The notes below the pieces were generated by a model. That model was not told where the DNA came from, did not search any database, and saw only the letters and a list, made by a program, of their open reading frames with translations. A program made the translations under genes and the position numbers. 64,000 bases of DNA from UBA4582 sp965657335 (GTDB taxonomy: Bacteria; Pseudomonadota; Gammaproteobacteria; Pseudomonadales; Azotimanducaceae): assembly GCA_965657335.1 (NCBI GenBank), contig CBFHOH010000005.1, forward strand, positions 88,869 to 152,868, read 5' to 3'. Shown one piece after another: positions 1 to 9,067 of the stretch (position 1 is its first letter; every line of letters begins with the position of its first letter).

Positions 1-19
1 CTATATAAGGAGATTTTAT

Positions 20-2440
20 ATGCGTAAGTTTATAGCGAGTAATCTGAAAACCGGCATTTCATTCTTTCTGGGCATTTGTATCTCTATGATAGGTCAAGCC
101 GCGATGGCCGAATCCTATGCGCTCGAGGAAGTTGTTGTTTCCGCAACCAAACGAGCAGAAAACGTTCAAGACGTGCCTATTTCGGTTGGGGTCGTCACCG
201 GTGAGTTTATGAAGGCGTTCGATATAAAAGATATGAGCGATGTTCAGAATTTTGTTCCCGGACTTCAAGTTCAACAAACTTTTGGTAGCTGGGCTGTCCG
301 CGTTCGGGGGCTTGGCTCTGGTATTTCCAATTTGGCTTTTGACTCCTCTGTACCGATTTACATTGACGATGTTTATTGCGGACGCGGCAAGTGTATGGAA
401 TCTTCGTTTCTAGACGTGACGAGACTTGAAGTTGCAAGGGGGCCTCAGGGTGCGCTGTTCGGCAAAAGCACGATTGCAGGCGCAATAACGGCGGTCACCG
501 GCAAACCTACTGAAGCGTTCGAAGGTGAGTTTAAGGTAGGCTACGAGGGGCAGAACGGTGGGTTCTCCTCCAGTGCTTATGTATCGGGCGCTTTGTCTGA
601 CAACTTCCGTGCACGCCTAGCGGTGAAAACAGATAATCTCGATGGCTATACTGACAATACTTTTACCGGTAGCGACGATGGCGCGAAAGAATCTACCGTC
701 GGACGACTTAGCCTTGAATTCGATGCCACTGACGCAACGATGCTCTCGCTGAAACTCGAGAGTGGGAATTCTACTACCGACGGCCGCAACAATCAGTTGA
801 TCAACCCGGGTGCTATGTCAAGCGTGACGCTGGATGCAGCAGCAGAATATGCCGCAGATGATATCCGCCGAGTGAGCACCGGGGACACACGAGAAGACTA
901 CTACGACTACGAATGGTCGTTGGCGACTTTCACGATAGATACCGAAATTGCGGACCACACAGTAAAAGCGATAGCCAGTTACTGGGAGTATGAGAATGAG
1001 TGGTTTCTTGATGTGGATGGTCACCCTGAGGCTATCCTAAACACCAGATTGTTCGACGATTATGATCAAACGAGTTTTGAAGTCAGGGTGCTTTCTCCTG
1101 CCAACGAAACCTTCGAGTATATTGCAGGCATCTGGTACCAAAATTCAAACCTGCAAACGCGTCAGTATTCTCCTTTCTACCCCAACTTTTGGAATGCCGT
1201 TACTGGCATTCCTATTGCAGCCGGTGTCAATATTCCACCCTTGGCGCTCGCGTTCACCAACGGCTCGGGTATGGATCGAAACTTTCTTCGTGAGAGTGAT
1301 GCATTTTCAGCTTACGCTCAGTTGACTTGGAATATGAATGATAGATTACGGGCGATATTGGATATTCGGTATACCGATGAAGAACAAGAGGCCGTTGGTG
1401 CCTCATGGCCCCTGTTGTTCCCTAATGGGGCTTTTGATCCACAGCGAGTATTACAGAGTACGGCAGGCCATGATCCTGAATATCTGTTTCGACAAACGCG
1501 TGAGGACGATAGTGTTGACCCGTCTTTACGCGTTCAGTACGACGTCAACGATGACATGATGATCTACGGGGTTTACGCACGAGGCTCCAAGGCTGGTGGA
1601 ATGAAGGCTAATGACTCCAAGCTTGGCGCACAATTGCTTCAACGCGCCGGAGATGCTGCATACCTGCAGGAATTCGTTGGAACATCGACCATTGATGCCG
1701 CGGCCGTGCTTGGCGGACTGACGTTGAAACAGGGTAACGGTGTGTTTGATTTTGAAAATGAGGAGGCGACAAGTTGGGAAGCTGGATTGAAAACCTCGCT
1801 TGCTGATGGTGCTGCAAACTTAAACTTGGCAGTCTTCACAACCGAGTTCGAGAATCTTCAAACATCATCCTATGATGGCACACAATTTATTATCGGTAAT
1901 GCAGGTGTTGCGACGGTTAACGGTTTTGAAATCGAACTGGCATGGCAAGCTACGGAGAATCTGCGCCTAAACGGTTCGTTGGCTTGGATTGATGCTGTCT
2001 ATGATGACTATGCCGGTGCTCAGTGTGTCATCGATGGTACAGGCGCAACCATTAACAGTGATTGTGATGCTGTAAGTGGTACAGAAAACCAGTCAGGAGA
2101 ACGGCTTGAACGCTCACCTGATCTGGAAATGAACATTACTGCGATATGGGAGTCCGAGCTTTCCGACTCTCTCATGATTAGAGCAATGGGTTCGATTTAT
2201 CGTTCAGATGAATACCATGTGCGTGCGGATATTTCGCCAAGAGGCACCCAGAGTTCTTTCACAAAATATGATGCTCGAATTTCACTCTTATCCAGCGATG
2301 AGAAATGGGAGATTGCACTGAATGGTCGTAATCTTAGCGATGAGATGACCATTCAGCATGCTTACGAGATTGCTGGTAGCGCGTTTCAGAACCTGAGCAT
2401 CGGCAGAACGGTCACACTGGAAGGTATTGTTCGTTTTTAA
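20..2440 (+). CDS. TonB-dependent outer-membrane receptor
   Basis: An outer-membrane beta-barrel that imports a scarce ligand using energy from TonB. The 806-residue protein begins with a signal peptide (about residues 1-30, ending AMA), followed by a TonB-box-like stretch LEEVVVSATKR and the usual plug start VPISVGVVTG. The plug continues with GPQGALFGKSTIAGAI, and the barrel ends in the aromatic VRF expected for outer-membrane insertion. A clear ribosome site (AAGGAG) lies 7 bases before the ATG. The substrate cannot be read from sequence; the plug and barrel resemble the broad iron-siderophore or sterol/aromatic group common in marine gammaproteobacteria. Its promoter lies outside the window. 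The energising TonB operon at 23-28 kb could serve it. Confidence 0.95.
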   Translation: MRKFIASNLKTGISFFLGICISMIGQAAMAESYALEEVVVSATKRAENVQDVPISVGVVTGEFMKAFDIKDMSDVQNFVPGLQVQQTFGSWAVRVRGLGSGISNLAFDSSVPIYIDDVYCGRGKCMESSFLDVTRLEVARGPQGALFGKSTIAGAITAVTGKPTEAFEGEFKVGYEGQNGGFSSSAYVSGALSDNFRARLAVKTDNLDGYTDNTFTGSDDGAKESTVGRLSLEFDATDATMLSLKLESGNSTTDGRNNQLINPGAMSSVTLDAAAEYAADDIRRVSTGDTREDYYDYEWSLATFTIDTEIADHTVKAIASYWEYENEWFLDVDGHPEAILNTRLFDDYDQTSFEVRVLSPANETFEYIAGIWYQNSNLQTRQYSPFYPNFWNAVTGIPIAAGVNIPPLALAFTNGSGMDRNFLRESDAFSAYAQLTWNMNDRLRAILDIRYTDEEQEAVGASWPLLFPNGAFDPQRVLQSTAGHDPEYLFRQTREDDSVDPSLRVQYDVNDDMMIYGVYARGSKAGGMKANDSKLGAQLLQRAGDAAYLQEFVGTSTIDAAAVLGGLTLKQGNGVFDFENEEATSWEAGLKTSLADGAANLNLAVFTTEFENLQTSSYDGTQFIIGNAGVATVNGFEIELAWQATENLRLNGSLAWIDAVYDDYAGAQCVIDGTGATINSDCDAVSGTENQSGERLERSPDLEMNITAIWESELSDSLMIRAMGSIYRSDEYHVRADISPRGTQSSFTKYDARISLLSSDEKWEIALNGRNLSDEMTIQHAYEIAGSAFQNLSIGRTVTLEGIVRF

Positions 2441-2484
2441 ATGAGAACGTTTAACCCGAGCGCATTCTCAGCGCTATTTCCACC

Positions 2485-2513
2485 AAAAAAGGCACCCAGT
2501 TGGGTGCCTTTTA
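2485..2513 (+). terminator. Rho-independent terminator after the TonB receptor
   Basis: The hairpin GGCACCCA-GT-TGGGTGCC (2491-2508) is perfect, preceded by six A and followed by TTTT. It sits 45 bases after the receptor stop codon. The flanking A and T runs would let it work on either strand, but the nearest minus-strand gene ends 400 bases away. Confidence 0.9.
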
Positions 2514-2921
2514 TTGTCTACAGAAACATTTGCTTGAATGGCGTTTGATTAAAAAAACAAACGACCTCCAACGGTGAAGTTCCATCACCTCGTTTCTGAT
2601 TGTTGACTATCAGTGCGAGTATGTTGCCGGCGATAGCTTTTCTGGGCCTACAACTTCAAGGCCCACCGTTTTCTGATATTAAAACTAAAAGTCCTTTGAA
2701 AGGCTTCAGAGACAAAAGTGAAGGATTGATAAACAGTTAAATCAGGTAAAATAATCGTCTCTTAGGTTTAACCATTTTTGTGGCTCGTTTTGTTTTAGCT
2801 CTTTGCCGTGGCTATATTGTCGCCCCGTCAAGCGTCAGGTGTGACGCGCTTGACTAAAGCGTTAGTGAGTGACCGACAGTCTGCTGCAGCGTCACCATCG
2901 ATCGGATATTCGGCAACAGTC
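2514..2921. other. Intergenic region with two hairpins, no gene seen
   Basis: About 400 bases between the receptor terminator and the 3' end of the minus-strand PLP enzyme. I see no convincing coding frame. Two inverted repeats stand out. TGGGCCT/AGGCCCA at 2643-2665 has a 9-base loop. GTCAAGCGTCA/TGACGCGCTTGAC at 2827-2854 has a two-base bulge and a 4-base loop. Neither is followed by a T run on either strand, so they are not ordinary terminators. Confidence 0.5.
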
Positions 2922-4148
2922 TCACGCCAGCACTTGATCCAGTGCAGCGATAACTCTGTCTACCTCAGCGAGCGTATTGTAGTGAGTCATCGAGACTCTG
3001 ATGACGCCGTTTGATTCTGACAAACCCATACTGTCAATTAAACGACGTGCATGGAAATCACCAAAGCGAAGCGCTATTTTGTATTCGTCTAGTTTCCGAC
3101 AAACCTGTTCAGGATCGTGCCCTTGTACGATAAAACTGACCGTTGCGACTCTATTTTGACTTGTACCATCAGGGATGCCGAAAATCGTACAGTCATTCCG
3201 ACCTCTCAAATAGCTAAGAAGTCGTTCTGTTACTGCTAATTCCTGCGCTGCGATTAATTCAAAGCCGGCTTCGAGTTGCTTTCTCCGGGAACCCGTCTCT
3301 CCACCGCGAAGTCCAAGTTCCGCAAGATAATCAACGATGCCACCTGAACCGAATGAAAGCTCGTAATTTGCATTTCCCGGTTCAAGTTTAGCGGGAATTT
3401 TATCCTTGTCATAAAAGTAGTGGTACAGGTTCGACAAGTCGTGCATATGTTCATATTTCACATACAGCGCCGCGTGGTGTGGGCCGTAGGTTTTGTAAAG
3501 GCTCAGGACATAGAAGTCGACATTCCATGCCTGAACATCGACAGCGCGATGTGGTGCATAAGCAACGCCATCAACGCAGATGCGCGCACCGCGTTCGTGC
3601 ACAAATTCTGCGATATCTTTCACTGGGTTAATGGTGCCGAGCACATTGGAAACGTGTGTACAGCAGACTAACCGGGTTTTGTCAGTCATCAGTTTATCCA
3701 GCGATGCCAAGTCGAGTTGCTGAGTCTCTGCGTTCATTTGCCAGAATATTATCTTGATGCCTTGTTCCTGCAGGCTTACCCATGGGCCAATGTTTGATTC
3801 GTGATCGGTGATTGTAACGATAATCTCGTCACCAGGATGTAGCTGCTCAGCCATTGCTCGAGAGAGAAACTGTAACAGGACGGTTGATGATGGACCAAAA
3901 ACGATTTCTTCAGGTCTTGAAGCATTGAAGAGGGTCGCAATATTTTCTCGCCCGTTTGCCATAGACAATGCTGCTTGCTGCGACAAATCGTAGCTGCCGC
4001 CAGTCTGCACGTTATTCGAGTAGTAGTATTTGGTGATTTTTTCCACTACACCTTTGAGGATTTGTGAGCCACCAGCGTTATCCATGAGTGCCCAATCTGT
4101 ATCGAGTCCGGGAAATTGACTGCGTACAAATTCTATATCTAGTGCCAT
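2922..4148 (-). CDS. Class V aminotransferase-fold PLP enzyme, cysteine desulfurase-like
   Basis: A 408-residue PLP enzyme of fold type I, close to the 'cysteine desulfurase family' group annotated after VC1184. The PLP lysine is K219 in LSLYKTYGPHH, with the cofactor aspartate in CVDGVAYAPH (D193) and the ring-stacking histidine in TDHESN (H116). The C-terminal segment that carries the sulfur-accepting cysteine in SufS/IscS (RxGxHC) reads RFGDFHARRL here, with alanine 367 in the cysteine position. It is therefore unlikely to be a true cysteine desulfurase. Lyase, epimerase or aminotransferase chemistry on an amino acid is more plausible. The start ATG has AAGG upstream. An amino-acid ABC importer lies just upstream in the same direction and may supply the substrate. 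Confidence 0.85.
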   Translation of the reverse strand: MALDIEFVRSQFPGLDTDWALMDNAGGSQILKGVVEKITKYYYSNNVQTGGSYDLSQQAALSMANGRENIATLFNASRPEEIVFGPSSTVLLQFLSRAMAEQLHPGDEIIVTITDHESNIGPWVSLQEQGIKIIFWQMNAETQQLDLASLDKLMTDKTRLVCCTHVSNVLGTINPVKDIAEFVHERGARICVDGVAYAPHRAVDVQAWNVDFYVLSLYKTYGPHHAALYVKYEHMHDLSNLYHYFYDKDKIPAKLEPGNANYELSFGSGGIVDYLAELGLRGGETGSRRKQLEAGFELIAAQELAVTERLLSYLRGRNDCTIFGIPDGTSQNRVATVSFIVQGHDPEQVCRKLDEYKIALRFGDFHARRLIDSMGLSESNGVIRVSMTHYNTLAEVDRVIAALDQVLA

Positions 4149-4186
4149 TGTCTACGTTGCCTTTTAGTTGTCGTTAGGTTTAATAA

Positions 4187-4924
4187 TTAGTGCGAGAGCA
4201 CGCTTTTAAGAAAATCTCTGGTCCGGATTTCCTGTGCCGAATCAAATATTTCGCTGGGCGTGCCGCTCTCTACAATCTGACCGCTATCCATAAAAACCAC
4301 TCTGTCAGATACCTGTCGCGCAAACCCCATTTCATGGGTGACGACGATCATAGTAACGCCTCGGTCCGCGAGATTTTTGATAACATTGAGTACCTCTCCG
4401 ACCATTTCAGGATCAAGTGCTGAGGTCGGTTCATCGAATAACAAGGCTTTTGGCTCCATTGCTAGCGCGCGAGCAATAGCCACGCGTTGCTGCTGTCCTC
4501 CGGACAATTGGTCTGGGTATTTGTCAATCTGGTCCAATATGCCGACCTCTCTGAGTAGCGTGTGCGCCCGCTTGGTTGCATCAGCCTCAGAGAGACCGTT
4601 TGTGCGCATTGGAGCCAGTTTCACGTTATTGAGAATAGTCATGTGAGGGAACAGATTAAAATTTTGAAATACCATGCCTACATTTGCTCGAACTTCTCGT
4701 AGTGTTTTGCCTTTTTTTACAAGCTTGTTATCAACACTGATAGTGCCCGTGCTGTCGTATTGTTCGAGCAGATTGATGCATCGGATCATCGTTGACTTTC
4801 CTGACCCTGAAGGCCCAATTACACTCAGGACTTCACCTTCGGCAACCTCAAGATTGATATCACTAAGGGCTTTGAAATTGCCATAATGCTTTGAAACATT
4901 TTTAAGTTTGATCAGAGTCTTCAT
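4187..4924 (-). CDS. Polar amino-acid ABC transporter ATP-binding protein (GlnQ type)
   Basis: The cytoplasmic ATPase of a polar amino-acid importer. It has Walker A GPSGSGKST (residues 37-45), the Q-loop region GMVFQNFNLFPHMT, signature LSGGQQQR, Walker B LLFDEPTSALDPE and the switch-histidine region VVTHEMGFARQ. Its 245 residues match the GlnQ/HisP family. Its ATG overlaps the stop of the fused binding-protein/permease gene by four bases (ATGA), so the two are translationally coupled and form one transporter. The downstream PLP enzyme (39 bases away) may be in the same transcript. Confidence 0.95.
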   Translation of the reverse strand: MKTLIKLKNVSKHYGNFKALSDINLEVAEGEVLSVIGPSGSGKSTMIRCINLLEQYDSTGTISVDNKLVKKGKTLREVRANVGMVFQNFNLFPHMTILNNVKLAPMRTNGLSEADATKRAHTLLREVGILDQIDKYPDQLSGGQQQRVAIARALAMEPKALLFDEPTSALDPEMVGEVLNVIKNLADRGVTMIVVTHEMGFARQVSDRVVFMDSGQIVESGTPSEIFDSAQEIRTRDFLKSVLSH

Positions 4925-6417
4925 GCATATTCCCTAGATTTGTATTTTTTTTCCAAGTGGGAAACATACAATACGAGCGGCAGGAGCAGCGCGAGATAAA
5001 TGCCCGCGGCGGCGATCAGTGGTGTGGGGTTCGCTGCAATCGCTTGAGCTTGGGTCGCTTGTTTTAATAAGTCTGGCATCGCTACAACGGAAGCCAGCGC
5101 GGTATCTTTTATCACATTAATTGAGTTGTTAGTCAGTGGTGGAATAACGATTTTGACGGCTTGTGGCAGCACCACTTCAATCATCATATGGCGATAGCCA
5201 AGACCCAACGCCTGTGATGCCTCGAATTGGCCTCTTGGGATAGCTTCGATACCAGCACGGAATATTTCGGCTGTGTACGCACCTGAGACGATAATCAGTG
5301 CCGTTGCTGCCGCATTGAAAGGTGATAAGTTGATTCCGACAAATGGCAAGGCATAGAAGATGACAATCAGTAACACCAATAGTGGAATAGACCGGAAAAT
5401 GTCGATGTAGGCTTTCGCTACAAAGCCAATTGTTTTGTGTGCGTACAATCGTAAAAGCGCCAGCGCAAGTCCAACAAGTAAGCCGAAAACGATACTAATA
5501 AAGCCGAGTTGAATCGTTGTTTTTAACCCGAGCAATAGCATAGGTAGGGTTGTGAGAAAGACCTCCTCGTTGAGAAATGTGTCTACGAAATTAAGCACCA
5601 TTCCGTCTGTTGCGCCGGGCATTGCTGTAATTTTAGCTGTCGAGGTTGTTGCCTCAGCCCTTGTGCCAAACCATTTCTCGTGTAAATCGTTGATGTATCC
5701 GGCGCGTTTGAGAGAGGTGATAACCTCGTTGACTTCATCTGCAAGCGCGCTGTTTTTTGCGAACATCATCGAGTAGCTGCCACCGGTTTTGATCCGCTCT
5801 ATTACGACGAGTCCTGTTTTGTCCTTTGTGTAGTACTGCATTGCCGGTATATCACTGATGTACCCGTCAGTTCTTCCAATCTCAAGGTCGAGTACGGCGG
5901 GGGCAAGCCCCTCATAACGACGGATCTCTTTGTAGGCATATTTTTGCTGATTCTCAGAAGTCCAAATATCACCGGTAGAACCCGTGTCGACTGCAACAAT
6001 TTTACCCCGTAAATCATTGACAGTTTTGACGGGGCTATCACTTCTCACCGTAAGAGACTGGTCACTATCGTAATACGGTTGCGCGAAAGAAACTGATTTA
6101 AGTCGCTCTTCTGTGATGGTGATAGAGGAGATGGCAACATCAATTCGACTTGATTGAACCGCAGAGAAGAGTCCGTTAAACGGGATATTAACGATTTGCA
6201 CTTCCTTGCCCATTAGTCGAGCAATTTCGTGAATGAGATCGATCTCAAATCCAACAAACCGTCCTTGCGTATCCTGAAACTCCCAAGGTACGTTGCCGAT
6301 ATTGGCGCCCACCGATATCACTTGATCGTCTGAGCGCTGGCCGTAAGTCAGGGCAGATGGAAATAGTGCGGCAATAATCGTCACAATGAGTATTGGTATT
6401 TGATGCAAATGTTTCAC
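4921..6417 (-). CDS. Amino-acid ABC transporter, substrate-binding protein fused to permease
   Basis: One polypeptide carries both the periplasmic binding domain and the inner-membrane permease of a polar amino-acid importer. I chose the GTG at 6417 (498 residues) because it starts a signal/anchor sequence (KHLHQIPILIVTIIAALF), has AGGG about 9 bases upstream, and avoids overlap with the GST gene. An in-frame start exists at 6510. The binding domain (SBP_bac_3 type, roughly residues 25-260) contains VGFEIDLIHEIARLMGK and SSITITEERLKSVSFAQPYY. The permease half has the HisM/GlnP pattern GLKTTIQLGFISIVFGLLVG and the EAA loop EASQALGLGYRHMMIEVVLP. Fused SBP-permeases are known in this family but are the minority. 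The ligand is unknown. Confidence 0.9.
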   Translation of the reverse strand: MKHLHQIPILIVTIIAALFPSALTYGQRSDDQVISVGANIGNVPWEFQDTQGRFVGFEIDLIHEIARLMGKEVQIVNIPFNGLFSAVQSSRIDVAISSITITEERLKSVSFAQPYYDSDQSLTVRSDSPVKTVNDLRGKIVAVDTGSTGDIWTSENQQKYAYKEIRRYEGLAPAVLDLEIGRTDGYISDIPAMQYYTKDKTGLVVIERIKTGGSYSMMFAKNSALADEVNEVITSLKRAGYINDLHEKWFGTRAEATTSTAKITAMPGATDGMVLNFVDTFLNEEVFLTTLPMLLLGLKTTIQLGFISIVFGLLVGLALALLRLYAHKTIGFVAKAYIDIFRSIPLLVLLIVIFYALPFVGINLSPFNAAATALIIVSGAYTAEIFRAGIEAIPRGQFEASQALGLGYRHMMIEVVLPQAVKIVIPPLTNNSINVIKDTALASVVAMPDLLKQATQAQAIAANPTPLIAAAGIYLALLLPLVLYVSHLEKKYKSREYA

Positions 6418-6448
6418 GAGGTAATACCCTGACTTGTTTTCATAGCAA

Positions 6449-7231
6449 TTAGCGGGGAAGGTTGGCGATCTCTTCCGCAACCGCTTCACCTGCTGCTCTG
6501 AATCCTGCAATTGCAGGTTCAGGTAGCCATGATGTTACTGCTTCGGCGAAAGCAGGCCGTGCCTGGATGGCTTCATACCAGCGAGTTAAAGCTGGCCGTT
6601 TGATAATCTCATCTTCAAGCGCGAGGTGGTCAACGCGAATAACGTAGGGTAACAGTGCACAATCGGCCAGGCTTAGTGTATCTCCCGCCAGCCAGTTTGC
6701 TGATTGGAGCAAGGACTCTGCGACGTCAAATATTGTACTGTGGGTCTCAAGGGCGGTAACAAACGCCGGTGCCTGCACCCCCAGTTTAACGACTGAGCGC
6801 CGAGTCTCACGTCTGGATGGATCAGGAATCTGATTAATGAGTGTATCGACTTCTTCGGTTGGACGAAGCATAAGAGCAGGCCTAACGCCTATTGCGTATG
6901 TGATAACGCCGCATGCGCCGTGCAAGGCATCGTCAATACGTTTTACGAGATGGCGCATTTGATGGCGTGAGGCAGCATTTGTCGGCTTGAGTGCTACATC
7001 AGGATAGGCATCATCAAGGTATTCGTTAATCAATGTCGACTCAATCACAACATGTCCGTTATCTACAAGGGTTGGAACAACGGCATTCGGATTCAGCGCG
7101 ACATATGCCTGTGCAAACTGTTCACCTTTCTGTAAATCAACCACTTCGCTGTCCCAACTGAGCTGCTTTTCACTGAGCACCATGCGTACTTTCTGGGAGC
7201 AGGAAGATAGCGGGTTGTGATATAGCTTCAT
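6449..7231 (-). CDS. Glutathione S-transferase family protein
   Basis: A 260-residue cytosolic GST-fold protein. The N-terminal thioredoxin-like domain starts MKLYHNPLSSCSQKVRMVL, with SSCS at the usual catalytic Ser/Cys position and the glutathione-binding IESTLINEYL (the E-S pair after the cis-proline strand). The C-terminal helical domain includes WLAGDTLSLADCALLPYV, the conserved N-capping motif. At 260 residues it is longer than the usual 200-220, because of a longer helical linker. The start is preceded by GAGG at a spacing of 8. It lies upstream of the amino-acid transporter on the same strand with a 31-base gap. It could act on electrophiles or as a maleylacetoacetate isomerase-like enzyme; the sequence does not decide this. 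Confidence 0.9.
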   Translation of the reverse strand: MKLYHNPLSSCSQKVRMVLSEKQLSWDSEVVDLQKGEQFAQAYVALNPNAVVPTLVDNGHVVIESTLINEYLDDAYPDVALKPTNAASRHQMRHLVKRIDDALHGACGVITYAIGVRPALMLRPTEEVDTLINQIPDPSRRETRRSVVKLGVQAPAFVTALETHSTIFDVAESLLQSANWLAGDTLSLADCALLPYVIRVDHLALEDEIIKRPALTRWYEAIQARPAFAEAVTSWLPEPAIAGFRAAGEAVAEEIANLPR

Positions 7232-7457
7232 GAAAGTATCCTCGATCAGGTTATCGCGTGAGTGATATCTCAGCGAGCGGGGCGGAAAACAAAGTAAGAG
7301 TGTACCAAACTCCCGTTGTGTCGATACTAAAATGCTTACTTGTTCTGGTGTTTAGGTTCATCAGTAATTAGCGATATTGCTCGGCTCCATAGCGTTCCGT
7401 ATATCTCCGTTTATTCCAGCCGTGTTATGATGACATCTTTTGCAGGATGTGAGCAAA

Positions 7458-9038
7458 ATGGCCAGTTTGATAGCACCTTTCGCGAATGAAAATCCCGAGC
7501 AAATTGCCCTCGTAGACGACTTTGGTGAAACCAGTTGGTCGGATTTCAACGGGCGAGTCAATCAATTAGTGCATGCCTTGCGGTCCAAAGGACTTAGAAC
7601 AGGCGACGCATTCGCTGTCGTCAGCGGTAACCGACGTGAGTATTTTGAAGCATTTGCCGCGGCGGCCCACGGCGGTTGGTTATTGGTCCCAGTAAACTGG
7701 CATCTGGTTGCAAAAGAGGTTGCCTACATATTAGCCGACTCAGGTTCTAAGGCATTACTGGTTGACTCACGATTCATCGAACTTGCAGAAGCTACAATGC
7801 TTCAAACTGAACGACCCAATCTCGAGGCTGTCGTTATTATGGGCAAGGAAGCTAGTGTCTTCGCGGATGAGACAGAACAAGCTATTGCCTATGAAGATTT
7901 TCTGTCGGAACAATCATCAGCGGAGCCAGGGGACCAGTTGCTGGGCGGCCCCATGTTTTATACCTCCGGCACGACAGGTCATCCCAAAGGCGTAAAAAGC
8001 GGTTTATCGCAAACAGGTGCACCTGTCGAGATGCTGAAAATGATAGGGGATGGTATTTCCGCAATGTTGGGGATAACCCCAGGGGGTAAAAGTTTACTCG
8101 TTGGGCCTGTTTATCACTCTGCGCAGTGGGCATTTTCTTTTCTGCCGTTATTAGCTGGTACCAGTGTTGTGATGAGACATAGGTTTGATGGCGAAGAAGT
8201 GCTTAAGCTGGTGGATAAATATCAAATAACGAACATTCATCTGGTACCGACCCAGTTCACGCGTATGTTGAGACTCAGTGATGACATTAGGAAGTCCTTT
8301 AATGGCAGCAGTTTGACCGCTGTCTGGCATGGTGCAGCGCCCTGTCCACCACAGATAAAACGGCAGATGATTGAATGGTGGGGGCCGGTGATCAACGAAT
8401 ACTACGGCTCAACTGAAGGCTCTATCGTGACAACGGTAAGTGCTGAGGACTGGTTAAGCCGACCGGGCACGTTAGGCAAGCCCGTGCCGATTATGGAGAT
8501 ACTCGTGATTAAGGAAGATGGTTCGCGCGCCTCAGCAGGTGAGTCAGGAACCTTATACGTAAAAAACTTAATGGGGTCAGACTTCGAATATCACAACGCA
8601 CCAGAGAAGACCTCAGATGCGCATCTTGAACCTGGTGTTTTTACTTTCGGTGATGTCGGTTATCTAGATGATGATGGTTATTTGTTCATGAGCGATCGTA
8701 AGATCGATATGATCATTTCCGGAGGGGTCAATATTTATCCCGCTGAAATCGAGGGCACATTAATTGATCACCCAGCCGTTTTAGATGCTGCAGTATTCGG
8801 TGTCCCTAATGAAGAATTTGGCGAGGAAGTTAAAGCCGCGGTTGAGCTAGCAGAGGGAATTCAGGCTTCCGAGCAACTTACTGAAGATCTCATGAGTCAT
8901 TGCCGAGAACAGCTCGCTGGATTCAAGGTACCAAGGTCAGTTGACTATGAAGACCAGTTGCCGCGCCATCCTACTGGCAAACTGTTAAAGAGACTTTTGC
9001 GCGATAAGTATTGGGAAGACAGTGGTAGGACTATCTAG
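7458..9038 (+). CDS. AMP-dependent acyl-CoA synthetase / ligase
   Basis: An adenylate-forming enzyme that activates a carboxylic acid with ATP and joins it to CoA. It has the P-loop-like YTSGTTGHPKGVK (about residue 167), the A5 motif NEYYGSTEG, the A8 hinge region MSDRKIDMIISGGVNIYP, and the catalytic lysine in HPTGKLLKRLL near the C-terminus. About 526 residues is normal for the medium/long-chain FadD-like group. I prefer the ATG at 7458 (MASLIAPF), which has AGGA 10 bases upstream, over an in-frame TTG at 7440. It is divergent from the GST gene and has no operon partner on its own strand. Fatty, aromatic or bile-acid-type substrates are possible. Confidence 0.93.
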   Translation: MASLIAPFANENPEQIALVDDFGETSWSDFNGRVNQLVHALRSKGLRTGDAFAVVSGNRREYFEAFAAAAHGGWLLVPVNWHLVAKEVAYILADSGSKALLVDSRFIELAEATMLQTERPNLEAVVIMGKEASVFADETEQAIAYEDFLSEQSSAEPGDQLLGGPMFYTSGTTGHPKGVKSGLSQTGAPVEMLKMIGDGISAMLGITPGGKSLLVGPVYHSAQWAFSFLPLLAGTSVVMRHRFDGEEVLKLVDKYQITNIHLVPTQFTRMLRLSDDIRKSFNGSSLTAVWHGAAPCPPQIKRQMIEWWGPVINEYYGSTEGSIVTTVSAEDWLSRPGTLGKPVPIMEILVIKEDGSRASAGESGTLYVKNLMGSDFEYHNAPEKTSDAHLEPGVFTFGDVGYLDDDGYLFMSDRKIDMIISGGVNIYPAEIEGTLIDHPAVLDAAVFGVPNEEFGEEVKAAVELAEGIQASEQLTEDLMSHCREQLAGFKVPRSVDYEDQLPRHPTGKLLKRLLRDKYWEDSGRTI

Positions 9039-9067
9039 AGGGCAGCTAAGATGCCCTGATCAGATAT

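Noticed and set aside
2827..2854. Terminator of the class V PLP gene
   Set aside because: The stem is strong, but the minus-strand sequence after it is GGGGCG, without a T run.
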